Part shown: positions 29,056-38,928 of the stretch, one piece after another
How the letters are laid out: each line of letters begins with the position of its first letter
Numbering within the stretch: position 1 is the first letter of the stretch
From: Caldicellulosiruptor changbaiensis
Lineage (GTDB): Bacteria > Bacillota > Thermoanaerobacteria > Caldicellulosiruptorales > Caldicellulosiruptoraceae
Assembly (NCBI RefSeq): GCF_003999255.1
Contig: NZ_CP034791.1
Span: 1,032,501 to 1,096,500, forward strand
Direction of reading: 5' to 3'
Length of the DNA stretch: 64,000 nt
The notes under the pieces: generated by a model
Told to the model about the DNA's origin: nothing
What the model saw: only the letters and a program-made list of their open reading frames with translations
Database searches by the model: none
Program-made: the position numbers and the translations under genes

Positions 29056-29128
29056 TACAACCGAAGACAGTAGGTGCAAAGCACTTTTGAAAAAGTGCTT
29101 TGCTTAAAGTTTGCCTACCGAGGTTGTA
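29056..29128 (+). ncRNA. L10 leader (ribosomal protein leader RNA)
   Basis: TACAACC (29056-29062) closes with GGTTGTA (29122-29128). Inside are CCGAAGACAGTAGGTGC, a long AAAGCACTTTT hairpin and GCCTACCGAGG, the conserved kink-turn-like region bound by the L10(L12) complex in rplJL leaders of Firmicutes. It is followed by a terminator-like hairpin before rplJ, so excess L10-L12 probably represses its own operon. Confidence 0.85.
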
Positions 29129-29199
29129 ATTATTAAATCCGTCGGCTGATAAAAGCTTTTTTTAAGTGGTATTGTTAGCCGAGGGGAAGGGTAATTACA

Positions 29200-29240
29200 G
29201 CCTCTTTAAGGTAAACTTAAAGAGGCTTTAATAATTTTTA
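29200..29240 (+). terminator. rplJL attenuator hairpin
   Basis: GCCTCTTTAAG (29200-29210) pairs with CTTAAAGAGGC (29216-29226) around 5 bases and is followed by a T-rich run. It lies between the L10 leader and rplJ and is the likely attenuator. Confidence 0.75.
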
Positions 29241-29259
29241 TGGGTAGGAGGTGAGTTTA

Positions 29260-29784
29260 GTGCCAAAATCAAGAGCATTGAAAGAACAGCTTTTAAATGA
29301 GTACAAAGAAAAGCTCTCAAAGGCAAAAGCGGGCGTTATTGTATGTAATCATGGAATCACAGTTGAGCAGGATACAGCTTTGAGAAAAAAACTCAGAGAA
29401 GCAGGAGTGGAATACAAAGTAGTAAAGAAAACGTTATTTACCTTTGCAGTAAGAGAAAACAACTTGTCAGAACTTGAACAGTTTTTTGAAGGACCAATTG
29501 CAATTGCCCTTTCTTATGATGATCCTGTAAAGGTTGCAAAGGTTTTAAAAGAAGGTGCAAAAGACCTTGAAAAGTTAGAAATTAGAGGCGGGTTTATTGA
29601 AGGCAAAGTAATTTCTGCAAAAGAGGTTGATGCACTTTCAAAACTTCCGTCAAAAGAAGAACTTGTTGCAAAGATGCTTGGCGGCTTGAATGCGCCTATG
29701 TCTGGGCTTGTTTATGTACTCTCTGGTACTATTCGAAAGCTTGTTCTGGCACTCGATGCTATTGCTAAAAAGCAGAGTGCTTAA
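29260..29784 (+). CDS. rplJ: 50S ribosomal protein L10
   Basis: The 174-residue protein has the L10 N-terminal domain (GVIVCNHGITVEQDTALRKKLREAG as two adjoining segments near 27-52, FEGPIAIALSYDDPVKVAK near 80-98) and the C-terminal helix that carries L12 dimers. GTG 29260 is used, with AGGAGG 8 bases upstream; the earlier GTG at 29251 overlaps that site. Confidence 0.95.
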   Translation: MPKSRALKEQLLNEYKEKLSKAKAGVIVCNHGITVEQDTALRKKLREAGVEYKVVKKTLFTFAVRENNLSELEQFFEGPIAIALSYDDPVKVAKVLKEGAKDLEKLEIRGGFIEGKVISAKEVDALSKLPSKEELVAKMLGGLNAPMSGLVYVLSGTIRKLVLALDAIAKKQSA

Positions 29785-29823
29785 CATAAATAAAAAAATT
29801 TTAAAATGGGAGGTTGTTTAAAG

Positions 29824-30213
29824 ATGGCAAGCGAGAAGGTTCAAAAATTAATTGAAGAGATTAAGACTTTGACAGTTTTAGAGCTTTCTGAAATGGTAAA
29901 AGCATTAGAAGAAGAATTTGGTGTTACAGCAGCAGCTCCAGTTGCTGTTGCAGCAGCTCCAGTTGCAGGTGCTCAGGCAGCAGCTCCAGCAGCTGAGGAG
30001 AAGACAGAGTTCAATGTTATCTTAGCAGATGCAGGTAGCGACAAGATTAAAGTTATCAAGGTTGTAAGAGAGATTACTGGTCTTGGTCTAAAAGAGGCAA
30101 AGGACCTTGTTGATGGTGCTCCAAAGCCAATTAAAGAAAATGTTTCAAAGGACGAAGCTGAGCAGATTAAGAAGAAGTTAGAAGAAGTTGGTGCAAAGGT
30201 TGAGCTCAAGTAA
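29824..30213 (+). CDS. rplL: 50S ribosomal protein L7/L12
   Basis: The 129-residue protein has the N-terminal dimer domain (about 1-35), an Ala/Pro-rich hinge (about 38-60) and the C-terminal factor-binding domain with [20 protein letters not shown] (about 75-94) and LVDGAPK. ATG 29824 has GGGAGGT upstream; an ATG at 29806 is itself part of that ribosome site. A terminator follows; rpoB is not the next gene. Confidence 0.97.
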   Translation: MASEKVQKLIEEIKTLTVLELSEMVKALEEEFGVTAAAPVAVAAAPVAGAQAAAPAAEEKTEFNVILADAGSDKIKVIKVVREITGLGLKEAKDLVDGAPKPIKENVSKDEAEQIKKKLEEVGAKVELK

Positions 30214-30252
30214 TAAAACACAAGTAGCGTAAGTAAAAAACATAGCTTTTTG

Positions 30253-30290
30253 AAAAAGGGTGGGGAGTTTTTTCTTCCTGCCCTTTTTTA
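30253..30290 (+). terminator. Terminator after rplL
   Basis: AAAAAGGG and GGGGAG (30253-30267) pair with CTTCC and CCCTTTTT (30274-30288) with small internal mismatches, ending in TTTTTT. It separates the ribosomal operon from the next gene. Confidence 0.8.
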
Positions 30291-30394
30291 ATTTTTGGGA
30301 TGAAATTTTACTGAGATTGTGGTATTATAAAAGCATATAAAATTAGCCTTAAGTAAATTTAGAAATTATCAAAAGAAAGGTTGAGACAAAGAAG

Positions 30395-30766
30395 ATGAAT
30401 GAAAGGTACTTAGAAATTGTCCGAAGGATAAATGAGCTTACATCGACAATGTCAGAGGCTTTCGACCACATTGTAAATATCCAGATTCCAGAGCTCAGGT
30501 TTGAAGACTCTTTTTATCTTCTAAACGATATTATTGAGGCTTTTTTGAGTATTTCAAATGCCTTGAGAATAATTCAAGATGAGTTTGAGTTGCAAAATGT
30601 TATGTCTTTGGGAGATAAGCTGCATCAGAATTTAGAGGAACTTCTTGAACTATACAAAGAACCTGTTGAGGAAAGACTTTTGAAAAAATATAAAGATGAC
30701 ATAATTCCATCGTATGAAATGTGGCTAAACGAGCTTTTGGTCTCTATAAACAAATATCAAGCTTGA
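30395..30766 (+). CDS. Small helical protein of unknown function
   Basis: This 123-residue protein is acidic and almost all helical by composition (MNERYLEIVRRINELTSTM start, then leucine-rich helices), with no membrane segment, cysteine pair or known motif. A ribosome site AAGAAAGG precedes the ATG. An extended -10 TGTGGTATTAT (30323-30328) lies about 65 bases upstream and a terminator follows, so it is a single-gene unit. I do not recognise the family. Confidence 0.7.
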   Translation: MNERYLEIVRRINELTSTMSEAFDHIVNIQIPELRFEDSFYLLNDIIEAFLSISNALRIIQDEFELQNVMSLGDKLHQNLEELLELYKEPVEERLLKKYKDDIIPSYEMWLNELLVSINKYQA

Positions 30767-30818
30767 AAAAATTTGAAAGCTTAGAAGATATCTGAAGGAC
30801 TTAAATAAAAAACAAATG

Positions 30819-30851
30819 GGCTGCACAAAAGTGAACTTGCAGCCTCTTTTT
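30819..30851 (+). terminator. Terminator between convergent genes
   Basis: GGCTGCA (30819-30825) pairs with TGCAGCC (30838-30844), then TCTTTTT. On the minus strand the stem is followed by CATTTGTTTTTTATTT, so it can serve the ABC exporter operon too. Confidence 0.8.
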
Positions 30852-30873
30852 AAATAAAATCTTCTGCTCTTTT

Positions 30874-32667
30874 TCATTTTTCAAAGTATTTAAACTGTGA
30901 TGTGTACAAGTTATAATAGAAGCCTCTTTTTTCAAGAAGCTGTTGATGATTTCCTTCTTCCACAATCTGTCCATTGTGTATTACGAATATCCTATCAGCA
31001 TTTCTGATTGTTGAAAGCCTATGGGCAATAATTATTGAGGTTCTATCTTTTGTGAGCTTTTCAATAGCCTCTTGAATGAGAACTTCTGTTTGAGTATCCA
31101 CAGCAGATGTTGCCTCATCCAGTATCAAAATCTTTGGGTCTGCTAAAAGAGCTCTCGCAAATGCAATGAGCTGTCTTTGACCGATAGAAAGCCTGCTTCC
31201 TCTTTCATTTACTTCTGTGTCATATCCATTTTCCATTTTCATTATAAATTCATGAGCATTTACAGTCTTTGCAGCCTTTATTACTTCATCCATGGTGGCG
31301 TCAGGTTTTGCGTATCGAATATTGTCTGCTACCGTTCCAGAGAAGATAAAAGTGTCTTGAAGCATAATTCCCATCTGTTTTCTTAGGGACTTTAAGGTTA
31401 CATTTCTTATATCATGTCCATCAATTAGTATCCTTCCCATTTGTGGGTCATAGAATCTTGCGAGGAGGCTTATTATAGTTGTTTTTCCCGCACCAGTTTC
31501 GCCAACTAAAGCTATTGTCTCTCCTGGTTTTATTGTAAATGACACATCTTTTAATACAGGCTTTCCTTCTTCATACGAAAAAGAGACATTCTCAAACCTG
31601 ATTTCGCCTTTAATTGGGGGCAAATCATAAGCATGAGGGCTATCTTTAACATCAGGTTGGATATCAAGTATTTCAAATATTCTCTCTGTTGAGGCCATAG
31701 CAACAAGAAGCTGATTATAAAAGTTTGAGATATTGTTTATCGGCTGCCAGAACATACCCATGTAATTTGAAAATGCTATAACTGTGCCAAGTGTTGTATA
31801 CCCTCTTTTCATCATCCACACACCAAATAGAAATATAAGAACAGTTGAAAGTGTTCCTGTAAAGTCAATTGTGGGCCAGAACAGGTTGTTTACCCTGATT
31901 GCTTTCATCCATGTATTTTTAAATATGGTGTTAAGTTCTTTAAAGATTTGCAAGTTTGTCTCTTCTCTGACAAAGGCTTGTGTTATCTTCATTCCTTGAA
32001 TACTCTCGTGTATGTATGCATTCAACGTGGAAGACTTTTTCCTCACATCTTGCCATCTTACTCTTATAGAGTTTTTCAAAAACATGATTACTACTATTAA
32101 AAAAGGTAGAACAAAAAAAGCAACCAACGACAGTTTGACATCAATAGAAAGCATTATTATTATGATAAAAGAAAGACTTAGTGTGTCAATCAGCACATTT
32201 AAAATACTATTTGACAAAAGCTCTGACAGAGAGTCTACATCATTCATCACTCTTACCATAATCTTCCCAGCAGGGCGGTTATCAAAAAAGTTAAGAGACA
32301 ATTTCTGAAGGTGAGTAAAAAGATGCATTCGTATATCTGAGACAACATTGTTACCAAGTTTTGTCATAAAGATTGTACGAATTCTCAGGCTCAGGACATA
32401 CAAAAGCGTCAATGTAATATAAAAAGAGGCTTTGTAAAAAAGGCCATGGATATTTCTCTTCGGAATGTCAATGTCAATTACAAGTCTTATCAAATAAGGT
32501 CCAGCAAGGTTGTAAAAGGTAGCAAGAATCATCAATAAAAATGAGTACAAAAAGTATTTTTTGTATGGTTTAATATAACTTAGTAACCTTATGAACTGAC
32601 TCCAGTTGAAAGGTTTTGTTATAGGTTCATCTTCTTCAATTCTGAGTCTTTTTGATGTTGTGCTCAA
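30874..32667 (-). CDS. Heterodimeric ABC exporter, subunit B (permease-ATPase)
   Basis: This 597-residue half-transporter has a six-helix membrane domain (about 45-330) and an ATPase domain (about 355-590). Walker A is GETGAGKTT (about 390) and Walker B ILILDEATSAVD keeps the catalytic Glu (about 517), but the signature is LSIGQ instead of LSGGQ. The start is TTG, with AAGGTGA just upstream at the end of the partner gene. With the 32671-34410 protein it should form a heterodimer with one canonical and one degenerate ATP site, like TM287/288 or BmrCD. It probably exports drugs or lipids; the substrate is unknown. Confidence 0.9.
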   Translation of the reverse strand: MSTTSKRLRIEEDEPITKPFNWSQFIRLLSYIKPYKKYFLYSFLLMILATFYNLAGPYLIRLVIDIDIPKRNIHGLFYKASFYITLTLLYVLSLRIRTIFMTKLGNNVVSDIRMHLFTHLQKLSLNFFDNRPAGKIMVRVMNDVDSLSELLSNSILNVLIDTLSLSFIIIIMLSIDVKLSLVAFFVLPFLIVVIMFLKNSIRVRWQDVRKKSSTLNAYIHESIQGMKITQAFVREETNLQIFKELNTIFKNTWMKAIRVNNLFWPTIDFTGTLSTVLIFLFGVWMMKRGYTTLGTVIAFSNYMGMFWQPINNISNFYNQLLVAMASTERIFEILDIQPDVKDSPHAYDLPPIKGEIRFENVSFSYEEGKPVLKDVSFTIKPGETIALVGETGAGKTTIISLLARFYDPQMGRILIDGHDIRNVTLKSLRKQMGIMLQDTFIFSGTVADNIRYAKPDATMDEVIKAAKTVNAHEFIMKMENGYDTEVNERGSRLSIGQRQLIAFARALLADPKILILDEATSAVDTQTEVLIQEAIEKLTKDRTSIIIAHRLSTIRNADRIFVIHNGQIVEEGNHQQLLEKRGFYYNLYTSQFKYFEK

Positions 32668-32670
32668 AGC

Positions 32671-34410
32671 TTAATCACCTTCTTTTTGTGTGCTATAGAT
32701 GTCTTTGTATTGCTGGACAAAGATGTTATAATATTTGCCTCTCATTGCCAAAAGCTCATTGTGAGTACCTTGCTCCACTATCTTACCATTTTCAAGATAA
32801 AATATGATATCACAATCTTTGATCATTGAGATTCTGTGAGCAATTATAAAAACTGTACAATCTTTAAAATACTCTTCCAAAGCCTGATGAATAAGATATT
32901 CTGTTTCCATGTCAACTGCAGAGGTTGCATCATCAAGTATTAATATCTTTGGCTTTATTAAAAGAGCTCTTGCAATGGCAATTCTTTGTTTTTGTCCACC
33001 TGAAAGTCCAATTCCTCTCTCACCAACAAGTGTCTCATATCCTTCTGGAAACTCCATAATAAAATCGTGAGCTTGGGCAAGCTTAGCTGCCTTTACTATA
33101 TCCTCAAACGTTGCATTTTCAACACCATAAGCAATGTTATTGGCAATTGTATCAGAGAACAAGAAAGTCTCTTGAGGAATAATAGATATCGCACTTCTTA
33201 GTTTTTTTAAGTCATAATCCCTTACATCAACCCCGTCCACCAAAACTTTTCCTGCTGAAACATCATAAAAACGAGGTATTAGATTTACAAGTGATGATTT
33301 TCCTGAGCCAGTTGGGCCTATTATGGCTACTTTCATTTTAGGTTTTATATCAAAATTGATATCTTCTAAAACAATGTTTCCAAAGTGTTTAAAGTACACG
33401 TTTTCAAATTTGACAGAACCTTCTTTCACTTCATATTGTGTAGGTTTTCCTTTGATTTTAATTGGTGTGTACAGAAGACTAAAAACTCTTTCGCATGAAG
33501 CATTTGCTCTTTCAACCATACTAATAATCCATCCCAAGGACCTGAGTGGCCATACAATTGCCCACAAATAGCCTTGAAAGGCCATAAGAGTGCCAATTGT
33601 GATTGATTTATTTATGACCATAAAACCCCCCAGTGCAAAGATAATCAAAACAAGCAAAGAGGTCACAGCTTCAATCATTGGAAAAAATCTTCCCCAGATA
33701 AGTCCCACTGTGATGTTCTGTTCTTTGTAGTCTCTATTTGCAGACGAAAACTTTTCAATTTCAAAATCTTCTTGGGAAAATGCCTTTACAACCCTTATAC
33801 CAGTTATATTCTCTTGTGTTGCTGTGTTTAGTTTTGAATACTTTTCGCGGATCTTAATAAATTCAGGTCTTATTGTCTTATCAAAAAAGTAAACAAGGAC
33901 CAGCAAAAGTGGAGTTGAAAGAAGCAATGCAAGAGTGAGCTTAACATTTAAAAGGAACATTATTGTAAGGGAAATAGAAAAGTTTAAAATGTTTTCAACA
34001 AGCAGGGATATAGCGGTTGAAAAAAACATCCTGATGCCTTCTAAATCTCCTGTCATACGTGCCATTAGTTCACCCGTTCGTGTTTTATCATAAAATTCAT
34101 ATGTTTGCCTTTCCAAAAATTTGTAAAGACTTTCTCTTAAATCATATAGAATATTCTGGGAAACGCTCTCAAATATATAAGAGTGTGTATAACGAATCAA
34201 ACCCCTGATAAGACTCACAAGAAGCATGCTCATTAAAAGTGGAGCAAGTAAATTATATTTTCTTTTAGTGATTGCTTCGTCAATTACCATTTTTGAGATG
34301 TAAGGATTTATCATACCGAGGGATATTGATAAAGCAATTAAAGTAAATCCAATTACTAAAAGCTTTTTGTATTTTTCAAAATAAGGTGATAGTTTTTTTA
34401 AATTGTCCAC
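32671..34410 (-). CDS. Heterodimeric ABC exporter, subunit A (permease-ATPase)
   Basis: This 579-residue half-transporter has six membrane helices (about 15-310) and an ATPase domain (about 335-575) with GPTGSGKSS (about 367), a full LSGGQ signature (about 473) and Walker B ILILDDATSAVD, in which Asp replaces the catalytic Glu. Its own ATP site is therefore the degenerate one, completed by the LSIGQ of the partner. The start is GTG. It is the first gene of the two-gene operon and is divergent from the P-type ATPase gene. Confidence 0.9.
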   Translation of the reverse strand: MDNLKKLSPYFEKYKKLLVIGFTLIALSISLGMINPYISKMVIDEAITKRKYNLLAPLLMSMLLVSLIRGLIRYTHSYIFESVSQNILYDLRESLYKFLERQTYEFYDKTRTGELMARMTGDLEGIRMFFSTAISLLVENILNFSISLTIMFLLNVKLTLALLLSTPLLLVLVYFFDKTIRPEFIKIREKYSKLNTATQENITGIRVVKAFSQEDFEIEKFSSANRDYKEQNITVGLIWGRFFPMIEAVTSLLVLIIFALGGFMVINKSITIGTLMAFQGYLWAIVWPLRSLGWIISMVERANASCERVFSLLYTPIKIKGKPTQYEVKEGSVKFENVYFKHFGNIVLEDINFDIKPKMKVAIIGPTGSGKSSLVNLIPRFYDVSAGKVLVDGVDVRDYDLKKLRSAISIIPQETFLFSDTIANNIAYGVENATFEDIVKAAKLAQAHDFIMEFPEGYETLVGERGIGLSGGQKQRIAIARALLIKPKILILDDATSAVDMETEYLIHQALEEYFKDCTVFIIAHRISMIKDCDIIFYLENGKIVEQGTHNELLAMRGKYYNIFVQQYKDIYSTQKEGD

Positions 34411-34616
34411 TTAAGCAACACCTACCAACATCTGTTTTGTGATCTTATTTGTAAACTTTCACTACTTTAATACATTATAACCTCACAGTTTTTAAAAATA
34501 AATATAAGGATTTTAATATTTAGCGCAATTTTTTAAGACACACTTTGTTCATCATAAAAGTTTAAGTCCTTTAATAATATTGTTTATAGATACTTGCAGG
34601 GATATGAATTTTAGAA

Positions 34617-37172
34617 ATGGTGAATAAGCTACTTGAATTTCATGGAAGTGGACTTTCATCAAATGAGGCAGAAAAGAATATTGAAAGATTTGGGCTAAAC
34701 GAGATAAAGCTTGAGAACAAAAAAAGTGCTCTCTCAATATTTTTTGACCAATTCAAAGACATTTTAGTTGTAATCTTAGCCCTTTCTACGGCTGTGTCAT
34801 TTTTGCTTGGTGAGTTTTTAGATGCTGTGGTCATCTTTTTCTTGATAATTCTAAATGGAATATTAGGGTTTGTGCAGGAATTTAGAGCAGAAAGGGCTGT
34901 AGAATCGCTCAAAAACTATATCTCGTACAAAGCAAAAGTAATAAGAGATAGAAAGGTAGATGTGATAGAGACAAAATTCGTAACAATAAATGACATTGTA
35001 ATAATTGAAGAGGGGGACAGAGTTCCTGCAGATGGCATTTTAGTCGAGGGTTTTTCTTTGTCTATAGATGAATCAATTTTAACTGGCGAGTCAGTTCCGG
35101 CTGAAAAGGACGTAAAAGGCGAAAACAAGCTTTATATGGGTACTTATGTTATAAAAGGGAAAGGTGTAATGAAAGTAACATCAATAGGCCTTGACACGAA
35201 AATGGGCAAGATAGCTAAAGCTTTAACAGAAATTAAGGAAACTAAAACTCCGCTGGAGCTGAGGCTGAATCAACTTGGAAAGTTATTGGCCTTGATTTGT
35301 CTTAGCGTATGTGCCATTATAGTTATACTGGGGATTTTAAGAAAGCAGAACATTTATGAAATGTTTATGATAGGCATTTCTTTGGCAGTTGCAGCAATTC
35401 CAGAAGGGCTTCCTGCTGTTGTGACAATAACCTTAGCAATAGGTGTTCAAAGAATGGCAAAAAAGAATGCCCTTATAAGAAAACTTTCATCAGTTGAAAC
35501 CTTAGGATGTGTGAACATTATCTGTTCAGATAAGACAGGAACATTGACAGAAAACAAGATGACAGTTAAGAGAATAGAAACAGTTGATATGAGCATTGAA
35601 GTTGAGGGTACAGGATATGACTTAAAAGGAAGAATATTGTCAAATGGACGAATTGTAAAAAATCAATTACTTGACTACATAATGCTGTGTGCAATTAATT
35701 GTAACAATGCTGAATTTGAAGATGATAAAAATGAACAATTTAAAATTTCAGGTGATCCAACAGAAATAGCACTTTTAGTTCTTGCTAAAAAGTATCGCGA
35801 AAATTTAAATAAGGGTGTCAGAATTATAGAAATTCCATTTGATTCTCATAGAAGGTATATGGGGGTTGTTGTCAAATATGATCAAAATAGTATTTTATTT
35901 GTCAAAGGGGCCTTTGAAAAGCTAATTGATAAGTGCAAATATTACATGTCTGAATGTGGTACAATAAAACAATTAGGGTATAATGAAAAACGAATTATTA
36001 CCAAGAAAAATGAGTCAATGTGTATGTCTTCTATGAGGGTTTTGCTTTTGTGTATGAAATATGGTTCAGATACAGTAGATGGCATGATTTTGTTAGGGCT
36101 TGTTGGAATGATAGACCCAGCAAAAAGAGGTGTTAAATTGGCAATTGAAAAGGCGAAAAGAGCAGGGGTAAAGACAATTATGATTACAGGTGACCACAAA
36201 CTAACAGCCTTTTCAATTGCAAAAGAGCTTGGTATTGCATCTTCATTTGAAGAAGTAGTAGAAGGAGAAGAGTTAGAGAAAGACGAAAAAGTATTTGAGA
36301 GAAATATAGATAAGATTTCAGTATTTGCGAGGGTTGACCCATTGAACAAATTAAGGATTGTAAGAATGCTCAAGAAAAAAGGGAATATTATTGCAATGAC
36401 AGGAGATGGAGTAAATGATGCTCCGGCAATCAAAGAAGCGGATATAGGAATTGCAATGGGAATAAGCGGTAGTGATGTTACAAAAGAAGCAGCGTCAATG
36501 ATTTTGCTTGACGATAACTATACCACCATTGTCCATGCAATTGAAGAGGGAAGACTTATTTATAACAATATAAAAAAATTTATAAAATACCTACTTGCCT
36601 GCAACATTGGAGAAGTTTTGATAATGTTCTTCACATCCCTTTTGAATCTGCCAATTGCGCTTTTGCCAATGCAAATTTTATGGATAAATCTTGTGACAGA
36701 TGGTTTTCCTGCAGCAGCTCTTTCAATGTCAAAGAGTGAAGATAGTCTCATGAGACAAAAGCCAAGACCAAAAGATGAAAGCATTTTTGCAGGAGGGCTT
36801 TTAAAAGAAATAGTTTTAAGAGGTTTTGCAATTGGCTGCTTTGCAACTTTGTCATTTTACCTTCCTATTATGAAAGGATATGATATAAAAATGGCAAGAA
36901 CGATTGCATTTGCAACACTTGTTTTGTCACAGCTGATTTATTCATTTGAGTGTTCAACACAAAAAAGGAATATCTTCAACATGTTATTTGGAAATTTATA
37001 TCTACTATTTAGCGTAATTATATCATTTGTATTATTTTTACTGGTAATATATATACCACAGCTGGGTATAGTATTTGAGGTAAATTGTTTGGGATATCTG
37101 GAGTGGGGGATTATCATAATTTGTTCATTATTTCCTTCTCTGCTTCATTCTATATTTGCAAAAAATATCTAA
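34617..37172 (+). CDS. Cation-transporting P-type ATPase, Ca2+ type (IIA)
   Basis: This 851-residue pump has the cation-ATPase N-domain (about 5-60), the actuator TGES (about 158), PEGLPAVVTIT in helix M4 (about 262), the phosphorylated Asp in CSDKTGTLTENKM (about 303), the hinge MTGDGVNDAPAIKEADIG (about 594-611) and the C-terminal helices with NLVTDGFPAAALS. PEGLP and these helices fit type IIA calcium pumps. The N-terminus is slightly shorter than usual and no good ribosome site precedes ATG 34617 or GTG 34620; an in-frame stop upstream rules out extension. Confidence 0.9.
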   Translation: MVNKLLEFHGSGLSSNEAEKNIERFGLNEIKLENKKSALSIFFDQFKDILVVILALSTAVSFLLGEFLDAVVIFFLIILNGILGFVQEFRAERAVESLKNYISYKAKVIRDRKVDVIETKFVTINDIVIIEEGDRVPADGILVEGFSLSIDESILTGESVPAEKDVKGENKLYMGTYVIKGKGVMKVTSIGLDTKMGKIAKALTEIKETKTPLELRLNQLGKLLALICLSVCAIIVILGILRKQNIYEMFMIGISLAVAAIPEGLPAVVTITLAIGVQRMAKKNALIRKLSSVETLGCVNIICSDKTGTLTENKMTVKRIETVDMSIEVEGTGYDLKGRILSNGRIVKNQLLDYIMLCAINCNNAEFEDDKNEQFKISGDPTEIALLVLAKKYRENLNKGVRIIEIPFDSHRRYMGVVVKYDQNSILFVKGAFEKLIDKCKYYMSECGTIKQLGYNEKRIITKKNESMCMSSMRVLLLCMKYGSDTVDGMILLGLVGMIDPAKRGVKLAIEKAKRAGVKTIMITGDHKLTAFSIAKELGIASSFEEVVEGEELEKDEKVFERNIDKISVFARVDPLNKLRIVRMLKKKGNIIAMTGDGVNDAPAIKEADIGIAMGISGSDVTKEAASMILLDDNYTTIVHAIEEGRLIYNNIKKFIKYLLACNIGEVLIMFFTSLLNLPIALLPMQILWINLVTDGFPAAALSMSKSEDSLMRQKPRPKDESIFAGGLLKEIVLRGFAIGCFATLSFYLPIMKGYDIKMARTIAFATLVLSQLIYSFECSTQKRNIFNMLFGNLYLLFSVIISFVLFLLVIYIPQLGIVFEVNCLGYLEWGIIIICSLFPSLLHSIFAKNI

Positions 37173-37260
37173 AGTGATAAAATGATATGAGAAGCTCATT
37201 TGATAAAAAAATGTCACATTCAAAATAAAAAACACTGTGAGAAGGGAGATTTGTAAGAGA

Positions 37261-38913
37261 ATGAAGATTGTCATAATTGGAGGCGTTGCAGCTGGAGCAT
37301 CTGCTGCTACAAAAGCACGCAGAACTAATGAAAATGCTCAGATTATTCTCTTTGAACAAGGTGAATATGTATCTTTTGCAAACTGTGGGCTTCCTTATTA
37401 TGTTGGTGGTACAATTCCAAAAAGGGGAAGCCTTTTGGTGGTAAGAGAAGAGCTGTTTAGGAAAAGATACAATATTGATGTGAGGGTGCTGTCTCAAGTT
37501 ACAAAAATCAACCGAGACAGAAAAACAGTAACAGTTTTTGATAAGAAAAACAATACAACCTATGAAGAGAGTTATGATAAACTGATTATAGCAACTGGTG
37601 CAAGGCCTTTTGTTTTGCCATTTTTAAAGGATTGTGAAAACTCTTATACCTGTTTTACACTATATGATGTGGATAAAATTAAAGAAACTCTTACAAACAA
37701 GCTGATAAAAAAAGCTGTAGTAATTGGTGCTGGGTATATTGGTATGGAACTTGCTGAGCAATTACGTGAGATAGGGCTTGAATGCACAATTGTAGAGTTA
37801 AAAGATTCAATCTTGCCACAGTTTGACAAAGAGATGACAAATCCAATTTTGGATACACTAAAGACCAAGGGGATTGAGGTTAAAACTGGTGTTTCTGTAA
37901 TTGATGCTAAAATTGAAAATGGCGTTGCAAAGAAATTGATACTTTCAAATGGTGAAGAGATAGAATGTGATGTAGTATTTCAGACAGCAGGGGTAATTCC
38001 AAATGTAGAGCTTGCAAAAGAGGCAGGGCTTGAAGTTAATAGGGGTATTGTTGTCAATAGCAAAATGCAAACATCTGACCCTGACATATATGCAGCAGGA
38101 GATGCAGTTGAAGTCAAAAGCATTATAACAGGCAAAAATGTATGGATACCACTTGCAGGTCCTGCTAACAAACAAGGAAGAGTTGCAGGGTGTAACGCAG
38201 CAGGTGGCAATTTGGAGTTCAAGGGCGTTATAGGTAGCTCTATTATTAAAGTGTTTGATTGGGCATTGGCAAAGGTAGGTCTTAGTGAGAATGAATGTGA
38301 ATCTCTGGGGCTTGACTACAATGTAACAATTGTTCATCCTCTTCACCATGCAGGGTACTATCCAGGTGGCAAACAACTAACCATAAAACTTATGTTTGAT
38401 AACAAAACAGGTAAGATTTATGGTGCAGAGATTGTTGGAAAAGAAGGAGTGGACAAGCGCGCAGATGTAATTGCAACTGCAATATATGCAGGGCTTACAG
38501 TATTTGATTTAGAAAATCTTGACCTTGTTTATGCACCGCCTTTCTCTTCAGCAAAAGACCCTGTTATAATGGCAGGGATGACAGCTGCAAATATCATAAG
38601 AGGTGAGGTCAAGAATATCTTACCTGATAGAGTATATGACCTTCTTGATAACAAAGAATATTTTATACTTGATGTCAGAACTCCAGAAGAGTATGAATTT
38701 GGGCACATTAAAGGTGCAGTGAATATTCCAGTTGATGAGCTAAGAGGAAGGATAAATGAGCTTCCGAAAGACAAAAAGATAATTGCTTATTGCGGTGTTG
38801 GGTTTAGGTCATACCATGCATGTTTGATTTTAAAGGCAAATGGATTTGACTGTCTGAATATGAGTGGTGGCTGGACTTCGTGGAGAATGTACTATCCTGA
38901 TTTGGTAGAATAA
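37261..38913 (+). CDS. CoA-disulfide reductase with C-terminal rhodanese domain
   Basis: This 550-residue flavoenzyme has the FAD loop IIGGVAAGASAA (about 5-16), the single active Cys in SFANCGLPYYVGG (about 40-52), an NAD(P)H loop VIGAGYIGMELAEQL (about 152), AAGDAVEV (about 280), and a rhodanese domain (about 460-550) with active Cys in AYCGVGFRS (about 515). Such fusions reduce CoA disulfide or CoA-persulfide and protect against oxidants or handle sulfane sulfur. ATG 37261 is the family start, with GGGAG 11 bases upstream. Confidence 0.92.
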   Translation: MKIVIIGGVAAGASAATKARRTNENAQIILFEQGEYVSFANCGLPYYVGGTIPKRGSLLVVREELFRKRYNIDVRVLSQVTKINRDRKTVTVFDKKNNTTYEESYDKLIIATGARPFVLPFLKDCENSYTCFTLYDVDKIKETLTNKLIKKAVVIGAGYIGMELAEQLREIGLECTIVELKDSILPQFDKEMTNPILDTLKTKGIEVKTGVSVIDAKIENGVAKKLILSNGEEIECDVVFQTAGVIPNVELAKEAGLEVNRGIVVNSKMQTSDPDIYAAGDAVEVKSIITGKNVWIPLAGPANKQGRVAGCNAAGGNLEFKGVIGSSIIKVFDWALAKVGLSENECESLGLDYNVTIVHPLHHAGYYPGGKQLTIKLMFDNKTGKIYGAEIVGKEGVDKRADVIATAIYAGLTVFDLENLDLVYAPPFSSAKDPVIMAGMTAANIIRGEVKNILPDRVYDLLDNKEYFILDVRTPEEYEFGHIKGAVNIPVDELRGRINELPKDKKIIAYCGVGFRSYHACLILKANGFDCLNMSGGWTSWRMYYPDLVE

Positions 38914-38928
38914 ATGGGGGACTCTAAA

